Shown piece by piece: positions 23,640 through 35,919 of a DNA stretch of 64,000 nt; the first letter of the stretch is position 1, and each line of letters starts with the position of its first letter. A model generated the notes under the pieces. It saw only the letters and a program-made list of their open reading frames with translations. It made no database searches and had not been told where the DNA came from. Made by a program: the position numbers and the translations under genes. Source of the stretch: Turbatrix aceti (lineage: Eukaryota; Nematoda; Chromadorea; Rhabditida; Panagrolaimidae). The stretch is taken from NCBI GenBank assembly GCA_963969345.1, contig OZ017767.1, positions 6,662,739-6,726,738 of the forward strand. The letters are read 5' to 3'.

Positions 23640-23900
23640 ATCCGGTTGTGTTGGGAGCTGAAATAGGGCACGGTAAGCAAAAACAAGCCAATTTGGACAA
23701 AAATCGTAAATTTAGGCATTAGAAACTCCAAAAAAAAAGGTTTTCCGTTCGAGACCACGCAAAAATCGTAAATTTAGGAATACAAAACACCAAAAAAACA
23801 TTTTCCACTCGAGACGACGCAAAAATCGTAGATAAAAGTATTCAAAACGTCAAAAAACGTTTTTTTTCCGTTCAGGACCCGTACAAAATTCACAGTTTAT
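23640..23900. repeat. Three-unit minisatellite plus SERINC polyadenylation signal
   Basis: Three tandem units of about 60 bases share CGTAAATTTAGG-ATT-AAA-C-CCAAAAAA and a TTTTCCGTTCGAGACC-like half, between 23695 and 23880. They fill the spacer between SERINC and TMEM258. On the minus strand AATAAA occurs at 23901-23896, the likely poly(A) signal of SERINC. Confidence 0.6.
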
Positions 23901-24009
23901 TTACATGCAAGGATTAAAGTAAGTCAAGCCCAATACGAGTAGAGATTGTTATAAAAGATGACTGATTGTTCAGTTATGACTGCATTGCTTATGTACAATA
24001 TTCCCAGCC

Positions 24010-25884
24010 TTAGGAAAAGTCGCGGTCAGGGAAGAGAGCCGGAGCGGAGAGAGTCCAGCTATAGATGAGCACGCACATCCAGCTGGAGACAATCTTGACC
24101 CAGAAGGAAGCCATATTGCTGTTGAGGTGGGACAGGTCGTTGGTCGGGCTGTACCAACTCGTCAGGGTCATCATGACGTAGAACGACGAGAGTCCGAAGA
24201 TGAAGTGGAAGAAGCTGTACGAATACGCGACGCCTTCTTCTTCGTTATCGTAAACCTTGCCGTCTCCGTTATCTGACGTAATTTGGGCTAAAAAGGAGAA
24301 AAAAAGATGATGAATGGGTTGATGGTAATAAATTTTATAGAAAGAAAGCGAAAACTACGAATAAGTGAGCCTGAAAGACACCAAAGACTCACTCAACGGA
24401 ATCCCTTCGTTATCCGCACCTGATTCATTGCCGCGATTGAGTCCGCCAAATTCTGTGCGAGAGCCTGTGCGTATTGAAGCGTACAGAAGGCAGGCAAACC
24501 AGAGGAAAAGGCTGATAATGGACTGCGTGGGCAGCGGAGTGCCAAAGTTCGTCTAAAACAGTTTTGAGACGTCAAAAAAGTTCCAAAGCTTCGTTTAAAA
24601 AAAAACTTACAGGTGTCGTTCCAGCAGGTGTAGTCTGGTTACTGAAAATATCAATGAGCGAAGGGTTGCAGGCCTTGTCGGGGTTGTTGATGAGCGCGGA
24701 CCACGTCAGATAGATGACGTAGAGCGTGATGAGACTTGCCTGAATCAAGCCGGACTGCGGAAAGTGTTCCTGGACAGCGGGAAGGAGCGAAATAACCGTC
24801 AGACCGATGCAGAGGAGGACGTTGAATGAAATGACCATTTTGGGAAGAAGACAGTCGCCTCCCTAAATAAAAAAAAACATTGTAAAACAAAAAAATGTTG
24901 GAAGCTTTAAAAAACTTACGGTAGTGTAGAAACTGTAAAGCAGGAAGATGCAGGCGATAGCGACGGCGAACAGCCCAAATGAGAAGAAACACATCGCGTA
25001 GAAGCACTTTCGATCGTCACTCTCCTCGGCAGCTGACAGCCACGACTCGGCAAGGGTGTGCGCAAAGTCGATGATGTAGACGAGCTGGATGAGGATGAAG
25101 AGGAAGGCGCCGATCATGCCGACCCACATGATCGCTGAAAAGGGGGCATTTTGGGTTAAAAATGGGGTAAAACTGCTATTTTGGGTCGAAATTCGGCAAA
25201 ACTGCCATTTTGGTAAAAACTGGGATGAAACTGTCATTTTTGGTAAAAACTGGAGTAAAACTGCCATTTTTGTTAAAAACTTAGGTAAATTAGCTTGTTT
25301 TAGTCAAAAATAGGTATAAAACGGTCATTTTTAGGCCAAAACTGCCGTATTATTCAAAAACAACAAAACTACCGTAAAAAAAACCCACATTCAGCAAAAC
25401 TCTCGTCACGAATCTGGAAACAAGCATAAATCGCAGCGGCCATGAGCAGACACTTGAAGAACCAAAATCCGTTTTGTATCTTGGCCCTGAAGTCCTTGCT
25501 ACTCTCGACTTTGATCATGATCAGGGAAAAAACGAAGAAGAACAGTGCCATGCCAGAACAGAGACGGTAAACTGCCTGGAAGCCGGTCGCGCGGCTGCAG
25601 TTTACCTGGAGGTACGAGCAGAAGTAATCCAGATGAGCGATTTTGTCTTGAATCGACGGAACCAGCATCATGCAAGCCAGAAACGTGCCAACAAGCAGCA
25701 TGAGTCCGTACATGATACGGGTAGTCGTCGAAGACGCCGCTGAAGGACAGAACGCGCAGCAGCACGAGCATGCTGCCGATCCGAAGCAGCAGGCGACCTG
25801 AAAACCCTTCAAAATCATAGAAAACCTTCTAAATGCAAAACTCACCGATGCAGCCACACTCGGAACCGCCAAAATGGCCCCCAT
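24010..25884 (-). CDS. SERINC: Serine incorporator (SERINC/TDE1) multipass membrane protein
   Basis: The six exons are 25884-25846, 25797-25389, 25134-24920, 24862-24611, 24552-24393 and 24287-24010 (450 aa, in phase). The start MGAILAVPSVAASVACCFGS and the Cys-rich ACSCCCAFCPS loop are classic for the family. So are the central EHFPQSGLIQASLITLY, TWSALINNPDKACNP and the end YSYSFFHFIFGLSSFYVMMTL...TSWYSP. About ten helices are expected. The first intron is only 48 bases and stays open in frame, so it is easy to miss. SERINC proteins sit in Golgi, plasma membrane and endosomes. Early work linked them to serine delivery for phosphatidylserine and sphingolipid synthesis; later structural work supports a lipid-scramblase-like role. 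Confidence 0.95.
25135..25388. repeat. Minisatellite in SERINC intron 2
   Basis: About eight degenerate units of roughly 26-30 bases fill the intron. Each is a variant of AAACTG-CATTTTTGGTAAAAACTGGGG. The intron is confined between exon ends at 25134 and 25389. The units resemble the PP6-intron repeats only in being A-rich with a GTAAAA core. Confidence 0.65.
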
Positions 25885-26876
25885 GTTGTCAGACTAATCG
25901 ATAGCGATGCCTCTGGGTTAGACACGAACGAACGCGTACGCAAATAAAAAAAGTTGGTGCTGAAATCGATGTTCAATTTTACCAGCTAATCTAAATATAC
26001 AAATGCTGTTCACGATCATTTCACGCAGGAAACAAACAGACAAACAAAAGCGTAATTCTGGAATTCAGGTGGATGGATTAGCTGGGATATAGCAGGACAC
26101 GCGGCACGGACCGTTGCATGCATACGCAGCTGACAAAACAAGTCTCCATGGCCACATGTCCGCTTTTTGCGTTGCGTTTCAACGCGCGTGCATAGAACTA
26201 CACGGATTTGGTCTTGACACGAAAATTTTATTTACTTGCACGGTTGTAAACATTTTTTGTTTATTAAAAATGCTTATTTGATTTTAAAAAATACAAATTG
26301 ATCGATGTCAAAATCTCCAAAAAATAACGTAATCTCACAGTTTTCTAACATACCGTAAAAAAAGTTACGACAGAAAATTACGATTATTGTAAAAAAATTG
26401 GATTTAGAAAATTTCGACAATTTTGAGTTGCACGACAAGTATTCTAAAAAAAATCGTTCCGCTTCTTCCGGATGACTCATAAAAACAGTGCACAGTTGTC
26501 AACTTCAAGCAGGAGCTCGATAGCTCGAGAATACAAAGTCCAAACCCTGGCAATGTGCGCCTAACCAACACTGAAGTTTATTGAAAGAAGGCTGACGAGC
26601 CTGTGGCAGTTGTAACTTTCTTCTTCTTTTTTTAATCATCCTGCGACCAGTCAGTCCAGTTTAGTCTGCTAACTTAGTTTGTCCGTTGTTTCCCCTGTTA
26701 CTGGTGAACTTGCCCATCTCATCCGTCAGCGTGATGGAAACTTTGACCGTTTTTTCGTCAGATTTTTCGTGCATTTAAAAAAAATATAATATTCTTTTTG
26801 TATCATTTTTTTGGATTTGTAGGGTTACTTTTTGGTGCTTCAGTAACCATTTTTTTATGGTTCTCAAAGACCGGTT
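25885..26876. other. Divergent intergenic region between SERINC and HMG-CoA synthase
   Basis: The two genes point away from each other, so this 1 kb should hold both promoters. It is A/T-rich around 26220-26460 and more mixed elsewhere. No coding support. A TTTGTAGGG acceptor-like site near 26818 suggests that the HMG-CoA synthase leader may be spliced. Confidence 0.45.
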
Positions 26877-28834
26877 ATGGCATCACCTCAGAATGTCGGG
26901 ATCCGGGCAGTGCAGCTTTACTTTCCCAAAAACTACGTAGACCAAGTCGACCTCGAAAAAGTAGGTTTTTTTTTATTTTTTTTTGATTTATTTGCGCTGA
27001 CTGAAAATTTGATGGTTTGTTTGGTTTTCAGTTTGATGGCGCCAGTGCTGGCAAGTATACCAAGGGCCTTGGCCAGCTCCAGATGGCTTTCTGCTGCGAC
27101 AACGAGGACGTAAACTCAATTGCTCTTACGGTGACGTCGGAGCTTCTGCGAAGTTACAAGGTTGGTCGTAATTTTGGTTTTATGGTTTTTTGGGTGTCAA
27201 TGGTTTTCTTTCAATTAGCTGGGCACATGTTTTTGGTACTTTTTTAGTTGTTTACGATGAATTTTCGTTACTTTTATAATTTTTATGGAATTTACGATAT
27301 TTTTACATTTTTTCGATGGCTTACGATAATTTTATAAATTTTTAACGGTTTGCGATACTTTTACACTTTTTCGAAGGTTTACGATATGTTTTTACATTTT
27401 TTTTGTTGTTTAGGATATTTTTTACAAATTTTCAGCAGTTTACGATCGATTTACGATATTTTTGTTCTTGTAGTTTACGAAATTTTTTGCACCATTTGTA
27501 ATTTTTTTAGATTGATCCCTCCTCAATCGGTTTCCTCGCCGTCGGCACCGAAACCCTCGTCGACAAAAGCAAATCCGTAAAAACAGTGCTCATGCCGCTG
27601 TTTGGCGACAATACCGACATCGAAGGCGTCGATGTGAAGAACGCGTGCTACGGCGGAACCCAGGCGCTGCTCAACGCCGTGGACTGGGTTGTAGCCAACT
27701 ACGCGACCGAACAACGACTCGCCATCGCCGTCATGGCCGACATCGCGGTCTACGAGCCGGGTCCTGCGCGTTGCACGGGTGGTGCAGGAGCCATCGCTGT
27801 CCTCGTCGGTCCGGATGCTCCGATTGTCTTTGAACGCGGTCTGAGGGCGTGTCACATGACGAATACCGCTGATTTCTACAAGCCGGTCAATGGTCTGGCT
27901 TCTGAGTATCCGGTTGTCGATGGATCGCTGAGTCTGAAGGCTTATCTGAGCTCGGTGGACGCTTGCTACGCGGCTTATCTCGGAAAAACCAAGAAAATCG
28001 CTTGCCAAGGTTGGTTTTTTTTCCTTTTTTTGGGGTTTTATAAATGCATTTTGTCCATTTTTTCAGAACGAAGTCACGAGTCGTTTGACGCGGTACTTTT
28101 CCACTGCCCTTTTGCCAAGCTGGTCCAAAAAGCCTACGCGCGGATCTACTTCGAGGATTTCAAGGCCAAGAGAACCGAAGCGTCCCAGCGTGATTCAGAA
28201 TTGCTGGGCGCTTTTCTGCAGACCCCAACCGACGACACCTACCTCAGCCGGGACTTTCAAGCTGCATCGGTCGCAGCGAGCCAATCGGCCTTCGAAACCC
28301 AGGTGAACGCGAACCTCGCTTTCAATCGGCGCCTTGGGAACTCGTACACCCCTTCGCTCTACGTCCAGCTGGTCAATCTCCTCGCCAGACTGGAGTCTCC
28401 GGCCGATGTTGAAGGCAAGAAGGCTCTGCTCTTCTCCTATGGCAGTGGTCTGGCTTCAGCCATGTTTTCGCTGGCTTTTGACGCTTCTTCTGGGGTCCAG
28501 GCTTCTGTTCTGGCAGAAATGATGAAAGTTTCTCGAGAAGCGAGCCACAGACTCGATCAGCGGGTCCAGCATCGCCCCGAAGAGTACACCGAGGTCATGA
28601 AAACCCGTGAAATCTTCACCAATGCCCAGGGTGGGTTTTTTTTACTTTTTGAGGGGTGTATTCGTAATTTGTGCGCTTTTTTCAGTTCCCATCGTCCCGT
28701 TCGCATCGCAAAACGGCATCACACAACACCTGTTTCCGGGTTCGTACTACTTGAAGTACATTGACGAAAAACACCGGCGGCTATACGAAGTTGTGTCTCG
28801 GCAAGAAGAAGATTCTGGAGAAGAAGTGTGCTAG
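26877..28834 (+). CDS. hmgs-1: Hydroxymethylglutaryl-CoA synthase, cytosolic type
   Basis: The exons are 26877-26960, 27032-27160, 27511-28009, 28067-28630 and 28686-28834 (474 aa, in phase). The N-terminus (NVGIRAVQLYFPKNYVDQ) starts the thiolase-like fold directly, with no transit peptide, which fits the cytosolic enzyme. The catalytic cysteine is in NACYGGTQALLNAVDW; the general-acid histidine region is HCPFAKLVQKAYAR. The enzyme condenses acetyl-CoA with acetoacetyl-CoA to give HMG-CoA, the second step of the mevalonate route. Nematodes lack sterol synthesis, so the pathway there serves isoprenoids, ubiquinone and prenylation. Length is normal. AATAAA lies at 28961. Confidence 0.95.
27240..27505. 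repeat. Minisatellite in HMG-CoA synthase intron 2
   Basis: Eight or so degenerate units of about 30 bases repeat TTTACGATATTTTTACATTTTTTCGA-GG with drift. They fill the 350-base intron between 27161 and 27510. The unit is not shared with neighbouring genes. Confidence 0.65.
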
Positions 28835-28960
28835 CTGCACTTTTACGACCGACTTGTAGCTGTCGCTTTGATACCATTTCCTTCGTTGTTGTCTTTGTTA
28901 GTCTCCATCAATGCCTCTGAAGTACATAATCGCACCGAATTTTAATTAAAATTTTTACGG

Positions 28961-28966
28961 AATAAA
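28961..28966 (+). terminator. Polyadenylation signal of HMG-CoA synthase
   Basis: AATAAA lies about 130 bases after the stop. From there to 29422 the spacer is low-complexity A/T sequence between the convergent ends of HMG-CoA synthase and VAV, with nothing else visible. Confidence 0.5.
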
Positions 28967-29422
28967 GTGCTGATAGTTTGTTAATTTTTTTGTTGGGCAA
29001 AAATATTCGTGGACGAAGGTATAAAATTGGCCTAAATTTTGGCGACATTAAAAAAAAATTGGTCGATTTTTGCAAAATTTTAATAAATTCTGAACTAATT
29101 TTTGTTCAAAAATTTGTTTATTTTTTCGATATGTAAAATTCCAAAAAAAATATTCACTTGGTAAAAAGTTAAAAAAAACGTTTTTGTTCAAACGCAAAAA
29201 AATAAAAAAACGCATTTTATAAAAATTTTTTTTAAATTTTTTTTTGACGACCTTCGATTTTTTTTCGCGCGACTAAAAAAAACCAATTCGAATCCAACAA
29301 CACAAATTTTCTATATAAAAATATAAAAGCTTTATTATTTTCTGACTTAGAAACAATGATTTTTTTGAACAACAATGTGAAACCCCTTTTCTGATAATTT
29401 TTTGTGTTATAATACATTAAAT

Positions 29423-32400
29423 TCAGACTGTTGCAATGTCGTTTTCATTGTTTGTTGATTCGACGGCTGTGATGTAGGTGAGTGGGAAGAAGCCGGTCTT
29501 ATCGCCGGCCTGTAGCCTCCACCATCCGAGATTTTCACCCGTAGTGTCGATTACCCGTACTATAGTTCCCCGACGCAATTCAAGATACTTAGTATTGGCG
29601 TCGGCGCCGTCGCGTGCAAAATCCTGGATTACACAGTAGTTATTCGTTCTCAGTACCGTATACGATAGAGTCGCGTCGAGACCGTCAAAATTCTCTGCCA
29701 GGCTGTTTGTACGGTAGTACGCGACTAGTTCCTGGAAAAAAAATCATGGACATTATTTTGACGTGTCTTGGAGCGAAAAAACAACAACAACATGATTTTT
29801 GATATGTCTCAGAACGAAAGTAAAAAAAACCACGATTTTTGATGCGTCTCGGAGCGAAAATAAAAAAACAACATGATTTTGATGTGTCTCGGAGCGAAAA
29901 TAAAAAAAAACAACTCACGGGAACCGTTTCAAACCGTCTGGTATCCGACAGGTAGTAGCATGGCCGACCTTCGTCGGTGAACGTCGACTCAACTTTCATG
30001 TGTTTGAAGTCTCCGTCGTTTGACATGCTCAGGACAAATTTTTGTTCTTTTACGCTGAATCTGGCAATGAACGTGCCCTTGGGCGTGCCGGTGAGGAGAG
30101 CGATGGCATTTGGCCTCGTCAGTAGGCCAAAGTACCACGGATGCTGTTCGATCGGCGCTTCTGTGCCTACGGTATTCAGAATTTCCGCCGAATAAATCGT
30201 GCCCAACGCGTTTGGTTCGCTCCTCGATGGGGATTCACCGCCACTGCCAAACTGGGGATAGGAGTGCCTGTGAGGGATGCCGTTGACCACGTCGAGCGAC
30301 ATTGGCCTCAGGTGCATTCGGTCGATGAGACCGGATTTTCCCGGTAGGAGTGCTCTTCTCCCGTGCACTGTTCCATCCGGATTGTCCGCAAAAACGATGA
30401 TTTCCTCGCCGGCCTCGAAGGAAAGAACATTCGGATCCGTTGAATTTACGGTAGTCAGGGCGAGGTACTTGTCGCAGCGGAGGTCCCGCATGTGCAGGAT
30501 GCCGTCGCTGGACCGATTCGGCGTCGAGCGGTCCCGTTCCCGCTCCCGGCAGTACGAAGCCGCTATGCAGTCGTAGTGGTAGTTACGATTGCAGCCTAAA
30601 AACAATCAAATGATGAATTCCATATTTTGCACTGCAGGATGAGAAAAAACCCACGTTCACAGCGATAGCCCTGGTAGAACTTTCCCAGGAGCAGTTTCTG
30701 GCAGACATCGCAATTTGTCGGTTTGACGTACGACTCGTAGATGAGTTTGTGTCGTCTCGTGACTCCAATCGAAGGATTGCTGCGTTCCCTGAAAGATCCA
30801 ACTTATCCACAGTGCTTCGAACGGTCTCGACGCGAAAATTTTTCGTGTCATCTCAAAATTATTCAAAAAAGGGTAAAAAGGTGCAAAGTAAGAAAATCGT
30901 GATTTTTGTGCGTTATTTTCGATTTTTTTATAAAATTTAGCAGATAATACATTTTTTTGATACGAAATGGCAAATTTTAGGCCTGGGTTACTAAAAATAC
31001 TGAAACGGCACGGCCAAAGTCGTTTTGAGAGCCTAACTCATATAAAACTTCACTGGTAACGTTCCCGGTTGTTTTAAAATTTCAAAATAGTAATTACTCA
31101 CTTGATTAACAACTTTTGCAGACATTTTCTGCATCGAAAAATGAAAAATCGAATTTTAGCAAGCAGAACTTTACCCGACATAATTTCCTTGACTCAGGTG
31201 ACATCAACGTCAATCCTGCGACCGTCTGTGCTAGTATCGTAAAAATATTTTCCCTTTTTAACCCGCGACACCCAGCTTATCACCCGCCCCGTTCCCCGCC
31301 TAAAGACCATCACCAAAAACCCAAAAGACATGACGTACATTGCTTCTTTGATCTTCTCCTTCCAAGTCAACCGCTCCTGGATGGATTTGAGAAAAAGATG
31401 TATCGTGCGTTCGCCCTGTCCATTGGTCGCCTTTTGAAAAAGCTTCAGCGTGGCAGTGTCAAACAAATTGGACGTCAGCTTTCTCGTGATCGTGTTTGCG
31501 GGTTTTGAGAGAGTCGTCGAGGTATCTGCCTCGCCTTCTTCGATGTCAAATTCATCGAGACGACACGCGGTCTTGAACGTGTACTGGGAGTTTTTCTGCT
31601 TCTTGCAGATCAGCAGAACCCGCTCAAAGACGAACACGTACCGCTGTTTGGGCTTCGCGGACGTTTCATTGGTGTCCGAAAGCTTGACCGGGCCGTCTAG
31701 TTGGAATCTACCGTAGTTAAGGAACGCCGGGGGTCTCTGAAAGAAAAAAAATATTTTTTTGTGCATTTTTAACGATTTTTTAAAATCAGAAATGGCTACT
31801 TCGAATATTTAAAAAAAATACAAAAAAACACGCGAACATTTTTTATCGTGTTCGCGAACGAATATCAAACATATTTTTTTTAGGAATTGTGCAAAATTTC
31901 GTTTTCCCGAGCAGAATACGAAAAATTAGGCCTGGGCTACCAAAATGTGTCTCGGAGCGAAATTTTTCGTTATGAATTTCAAGAAAAATCTGTTCGCGAA
32001 CAAACACGAACAAAAATCTTTAAATTAATTTGAATTTCCCTGCCGTAAACTCACTTCCATTCCCTCAACGCTGCGTTCTATGGAATTTATGATGTCGATA
32101 ATCTCGCAGTCCCTCTTCGTCTCGTTGACGTAGTTTACGACGTCTTCGCAGGCCAGCAGCGCTCTTTCGAGGACGGCTTTTTCGGGATCGCTGGCGTCTG
32201 TCGTGTCGAGAATTGTCTGCAAAATAAAAAAAACTGCCGATAAACGATCCATAAAAAATTTATCGGCCATTTCGCAGGATTTTTTTTGCGTTTTTTATTA
32301 TTCATAAATGCCGACAACTCAAAAACTCAAAAATAATTTTTTTATGAGTTCCGACGGGCCAAAATGTACTAATCCATTTAAATTTTAAATATTGATGTCA

Positions 32401-34061
32401 ACTCGCCAAAACTTACCTTTAGGAAAAGATGATACTTACAAATTCGCTGGAATGGGACTGATAGCGCGTCTTGGAGAGCGAAAATCGATTGGCCTTCAGA
32501 TTGCAATTGTAATTTGAGTTCCTGGATTTTCCTTCTGGTAACTTCTTCCTTCCGCTCGATTTCATCCAGTCGATCCCGGGCAGATTTCATGTGCGAGCAG
32601 TACTCCGCGTAGGCCAGTAGGTCCTTTTTGTGCTGGATGAAGACCTTCCCTATCGATATGTCCTCATCTGCCGGCGTCCGTGGCTCCAGACCGAGCGTAA
32701 TCAGCACAGCGCGCCTCAAATTATTGTGAAAACTCTTATGAACGTTGTAAATGTCTGCAATGTTGACAAAAATCGCCTTGAAATCCTCAGACGCAATGAA
32801 AGTTTTCATCTGGCTGTAAAAGTAGCGCATAAGGACTTCGAGGCACTTGTTGAGATAGTTGGCCTCCGTATCGAGGAGTTCTTTGATCACGTGGTCTCGT
32901 TTTGTTTTGGGCTCAAATTTTGTCCAGATCTGCAAGAAAAAATGGATTTTTTTAGGCTAAAGAAGGGGCGAACAGTCGTTTTTTGTTCGCGAACGAACGA
33001 ACACGAACATTTTTTTATTTTTGTGCGAAAAATCGAACAAAAGCTAAAATTTTTGTTCGTTTTGCAAACGAACGTTGAATAGATTTTTTTATCGAATGTG
33101 CGAAATTTTGTTCATTTAGGTAAAAAATTAAAAAATTAGATCAATTTTTGTTCGTTTTATTTAATTTTAAGAAAAATCTGTTCGCGAACGTTCGCCCAGC
33201 CATGATAAGTCATTTGACTTACGTCATCGACAGTAGCAGGTTGTCGGACGAATCTATTGTAAATCTGGTCATCTTGCTCTTCGTCTTTTAAATTGACGAC
33301 GTCGTATAATCGAGACTCAAAACAGGCCACTTTTTGCTGAAGGTTGCAGTAGATGTCGTCATTGGACGACGACGAAGTCGATGGGACTTCTACGGAGGGC
33401 AGAAGCTCCGGAAATGGTCTGGAATTTGGTGATTACTTAAATGGAGCGAAAAAACCCCAAAAATTGGTTAAAATTGAAAAAAAGCGCTTTTTCATCAGTT
33501 AATCGTAAAATAATTTGGTGGAATTTAATTTCGCTTTCGAAGGAATCCATTTACCGTAGAAAAATTGTTTTCGCAAAAATTAAACAAAAAAAGCAAAAAC
33601 AGTGTATTTTTAAATTTTAGGCAAAAAAAACTCAGAAAAAAAGTAGTTTTTTACATTTTACCCCAAAAAACTCACCTAAGTCCCTTCTTTTGGGCTTCTT
33701 TGGTACGCGAGAGCGCAGAGAGCGTCTGAAGCACGCGCTCGAAGCTGTCGTACTGCGTGAGGTCTGTCGGATCGAAAACGTCGCTGGAATTGAGGAAAAA
33801 AGACTGTCGGCAAGCGTTGACGAAGAGAACAATATTTCTCTCCCGGAGAAAAGCAGAATCAGGCATTGTCATGACGTCACGATTGTCTATGGACCCATCC
33901 ATGAGAATATTTGCGAGACGACAGAGACGAACGCCATCACTCAGCGCTACTGCCAGCTCTGCCACCTGGCTGATTGGAATGCAGGGCTCGAGTACGCCGG
34001 CTGCGACGAGCCAGTGTGCAGCTTGCTGCCACAACTGCTGTCCGCCGTCGTCGTGGACCAT
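29423..34061 (-). CDS. vav-1: VAV-type Rho/Rac guanine-nucleotide exchange factor, full domain set
   Basis: The eight exons are 34061-33676, 33418-33223, 32929-32417, 32216-32055, 31736-31339, 30788-30655, 30595-29919 and 29731-29423 (924 aa, in phase). The order is: calponin-homology domain (about 5-125); acidic hinge with three tyrosines in DDIYCNL, SRLYDVV and DQIYNRF; DH domain (about 195-415, with VPFQRICKYHLFL); PH domain (about 420-550); C1 zinc finger (about 555-605, HKLIY...C..CQKLLLGKFYQGYRC...CNRNYHYDC); SH3; SH2 (WYFGLL, with the phosphotyrosine Arg in TFIARFS); and a C-terminal SH3 (GWWRL...GFFPLTYI). Vav proteins link tyrosine kinases to Rac/Rho. In vertebrate Vav the hinge tyrosines hold the DH domain shut until phosphorylated; their presence here suggests the same switch. 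Confidence 0.95.
29740..29915. repeat. Minisatellite in the last VAV intron
   Basis: Four tandem units of about 43-48 bases share CATGATTTTTGATGTGTCTC and GGAGCGAAAATAAAAAAA, filling the intron between 29732 and 29918. The phrase TGTGTCTCGGAGCGAAA recurs once more in another VAV intron near 31946, so the source sequence was already within this gene. Confidence 0.75.
32960..33205. repeat. TTCGCGAA-family interspersed element in a VAV intron
   Basis: The element runs from GGGCGAACAGTCGTTTTTTG to the inverse-like end CTGTTCGCGAACGTTCGCCC. Both ends carry the self-complementary core TTCGCGAA with neighbouring GAACGAACACGAAC runs. The middle is A/T-rich and non-coding. Related pieces lie at 31830-32020 in the same gene, at 47.0, 49.6 and 51.1 kb in PSME4, and at 63.2 kb. 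Confidence 0.7.
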
Positions 34062-35919
34062 GTCCGGCGAAGGCCTAAAAAAATAAAATCAACCGTCTGG
34101 CGTTGTTTGTTCGTTCGTAATATTGTTCAAAGTTCAAATTCAATCCGAGGGAACTTTTTCGCGTTCACGCGTAATCAAAAAAATCGTATTCAACGAGCGA
34201 GCATGCATGAATTTTGAGGTGAACAAAAAAGTAACAAAAGAACAGTCTCCCACGCATGCATGGAAACACAATAACGAAAAAAAAACAAGTTATTCCACGC
34301 AAACGTAACCTTTACGATCAAAATAAAAAAAAGGAAAAAAAATCAAAATCAATGTACGGAATCAATGAAAATTTGGGGTTAATCGCCGCGTACATAAAAA
34401 TATTGATCGCACAACACAGATTTTTATGAACGGTCAAAGAATAGTCGAAAGCCGATAGTTTCCGGAATTTTAATCATTTTTTTTTCTTTCAAAATGTTAA
34501 AATAAACAAATGAACAATTTTCCGTCCAAGAAGTCTTTCGAAAGCCCCTCAGCTGGGACTCAAACGAACGAACGTGAAAAAGAATAAGAACAACGAACGT
34601 GTCACGCTCGAAGATTGCAAATTGCAATCCCGTTATGCGAGCTGACAGACTGAAACGGAACCCCGCAGCCGTTGGTTGCAACGCGCAATTAGAGCATCGA
34701 TTACACGAAATTCAAAACAGACAACATCAGGAGAAGGAAAAACAGTGTGATCACCGAGAAGATGAAAAAAACAGGAGCGGCGATGGATGACGCCAGTCGA
34801 CGCTGGAAAAAAAACTAAACTACCGAATATTTAGAAGTTTATTCAGGGGGGGAAAAAGAGAGGAAAATATCAGGAATAATACCACCCCTCTCTTCTCTTC
34901 TCCGTCATCGATGAAAGAATGGAATCAGCAGTCAAAAGTCTCCCGCGTGACTCAATCGCTGGGTTGGGCTGAAAATTGGGCGATTTGGGCACGCCACAGG
35001 GGGTTAATTGCACATGCACACAGGCCACACCCTCCCCATGATGACGGCAGCCCGGATTTGAGGACCTCTGGAACACGCAGGGCCGCCGCAGTCGCGCGAA
35101 GTCATTTATTTATTTTCTCACACGTTTTTTTTTTCGACGATCTTTTCTCTTCTCTTCGTCATTGCAATCACAATCGCAGCGCTGCGACGATGACGACGAC
35201 AAAATTTTTCGACCGACGACAACGATGGTAATGGCCTGGCTAAACGCCCTCTCTCTTGCGTATGTCGAATGTCGAATGACTTGTGTTCGTTCGTTTTGTT
35301 CTTACGTTGTCCTCCCCACCTTTCGTGACACACATTGCACCCATCATCACATTGTCACCGTCGTCCCAAAAAGACTCGACTGAGAGGAGTGATCACCGGA
35401 CCAGACCGGTGACACAGAGAGAGAGAAGCGAAGCGATCGTTTGTCCTGTCCTCCTCTTCGGTCATGTCACGGCAGCGAGCGACCGAGCAAGCGAGCGCGC
35501 ACAGCAAGGAGCCTGGCCTGTCTCGGTCGGAGCCCGGGCAGGCCAGGTCGAAGCAAGCAGGTTGAAAAGGAAAGAAAAAAGCAAGCAAAACCTTGGAAAA
35601 CGCCAAATTTGATTTGATTTGTAGAAATAAACGAATGAATGCATCCTGAAAAGAAGAAAAAAAGGCAGGTTCTTACGTGGAAAAGAACCCCGCTCGCGAC
35701 AAGACCAGACCGAGGCCAGTCTGATTGTTGATATACTATCATCACGTGCGTATGCGCGTGCGCATTCTGCTTTGTAGTTTATCTGTGTGAGAATTCATCA
35801 GAGGGATAATAATAGCCAGAAGGCAGACGCATGCGCACGCATTCCCCTGTTGTCGGTCTCGTAGCCACCAGCCTGCGCACTGCATTCACTTTCGCGTCAA
35901 TCGAGCGTGAAAATGCAGT
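34062..35919. other. Intergenic region upstream of VAV and outside the transposon
   Basis: Probably holds the VAV promoter. 35.1-35.6 kb is rich in GACGA/CGACGA and AGCGAGCG repeats that give open frames on both strands, but no domain or splice pattern supports a gene. The last 40 bases (from about 35880) resemble the outer flank of the right transposon arm in inverse orientation (shared GCATTCACTTTC and CAATCGA), so the true transposon edge may lie slightly outside 35920. Confidence 0.4.

Noticed and set aside
34900..35740. Several open frames on both strands before the transposon
   Set aside because: They arise from CGA/GAC-type simple sequence; no conserved motif and no splice logic.
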